Of a stretch of DNA of 64,000 bases, positions 62,734 through 64,000 are shown piece by piece. The DNA lies in assembly GCF_004151455.1 (NCBI RefSeq), contig NZ_PRLK01000004.1:1-64000 (forward strand), read 5' to 3'. The first letter of the stretch is position 1. Every line of letters begins with the position of its first letter. Source of the stretch: Candidatus Nanogingivalis gingivitcus (GTDB lineage Bacteria; Patescibacteriota; Saccharimonadia; Saccharimonadales; Saccharimonadaceae). The position numbers were made by a program, and so were the translations under genes. The notes under the pieces were generated by a model. It saw nothing but the letters and a program-made list of their open reading frames with translations. It made no database searches and was not told where the DNA came from.

Positions 62734-62884
62734 TTAGTTGTGCAATTTATCTCAATCTGTGAATAAATTTATGTCTTATCTTATAAAAGACTATACTTAC
62801 TAATTAAATTTATTAGAACTTAGTAAGAAGACCGACCTAGCTTCAAAGGTTGATTTCTCGAACCTTTGGCATAACTCTCCCTAG

Positions 62885-64000
<1,116 letters not shown>

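Overview
The window is a compact, AT-rich bacterial chromosome segment (roughly one third G+C by eye). Most genes are housekeeping. Short spacers, short forms of several proteins (IF2 of 595 aa, prolyl-tRNA synthetase without its editing insert, IleS of the eukaryote-like type), a DUF5663 protein, small envelope proteins and the rRNA sequences all suggest a Patescibacteria/CPR bacterium, most likely a low-GC Candidatus Saccharibacteria (TM7). The standard code fits: UGA ends genes (for example at 57196) and is not read through, which argues against Gracilibacteria and Absconditabacteria. The lineage is an inference; no database search was possible.

Layout. 0-4 kb: a PadR / PspC-domain / MacB-type ABC operon (envelope stress and export). 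4-7 kb: rpsP, then rpmF-nusB-NUDIX-rnc. 7-15 kb: leuS, rarA, lysS, proS and small envelope proteins. 15-22 kb: the conserved rpsB-tsf-frr-uppS-rseP-(CPBP)-greA-proS series, interrupted between tsf and frr by oppositely oriented unknown genes. 23-31 kb: rpmE-prfA-prmC with ung opposed, htrA, lepB, parAB, rplU. 31-35 kb: two large surface proteins. 35-39 kb: ileS behind a T-box leader, then tRNA-Tyr and tRNA-Thr. 39-46 kb: a cation exporter, map-adk, a prepilin-like gene, yqeY, rpsU, a glycosyltransferase, recJ and a winged-helix protein. 46-55 kb: priA-def-(acyltransferase)-fmt, rpsA-infB, and a ROK kinase. 55-57 kb: a zinc peptidase, a KGG protein and a possible ADP-ribosyltransferase-fold protein. 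57-64 kb: the rRNA region on the minus strand (16S partial, DUF4352 gene, tRNA-Ala, tRNA-Ile, 23S, 5S).

The clearest unusual signals are in control regions. (1) Many genes have a -10 box (TATAAT or TAAAAT) only 6-9 nt before the start codon, so their mRNAs should be leaderless; this also corrects several start codons. (2) The two long G homopolymers I found in non-coding DNA (G10 and G8) each sit between a -35 and a -10 box, in front of a prepilin-like gene and a DUF4352 envelope gene, the hallmark of phase-variable promoters. (3) The 16S and 23S genes are separated by about 2.1 kb that holds a terminator, a protein gene and a fresh promoter, so they are probably transcribed separately. (4) ileS has a T-box with a very short Stem I. 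(5) Two perfect hairpins carry the -10 box of the next gene in their loop. (6) One small gene is split by a -1 shift at a slippery A6 run.

No CRISPR array, insertion sequence, prophage or integrase was seen.
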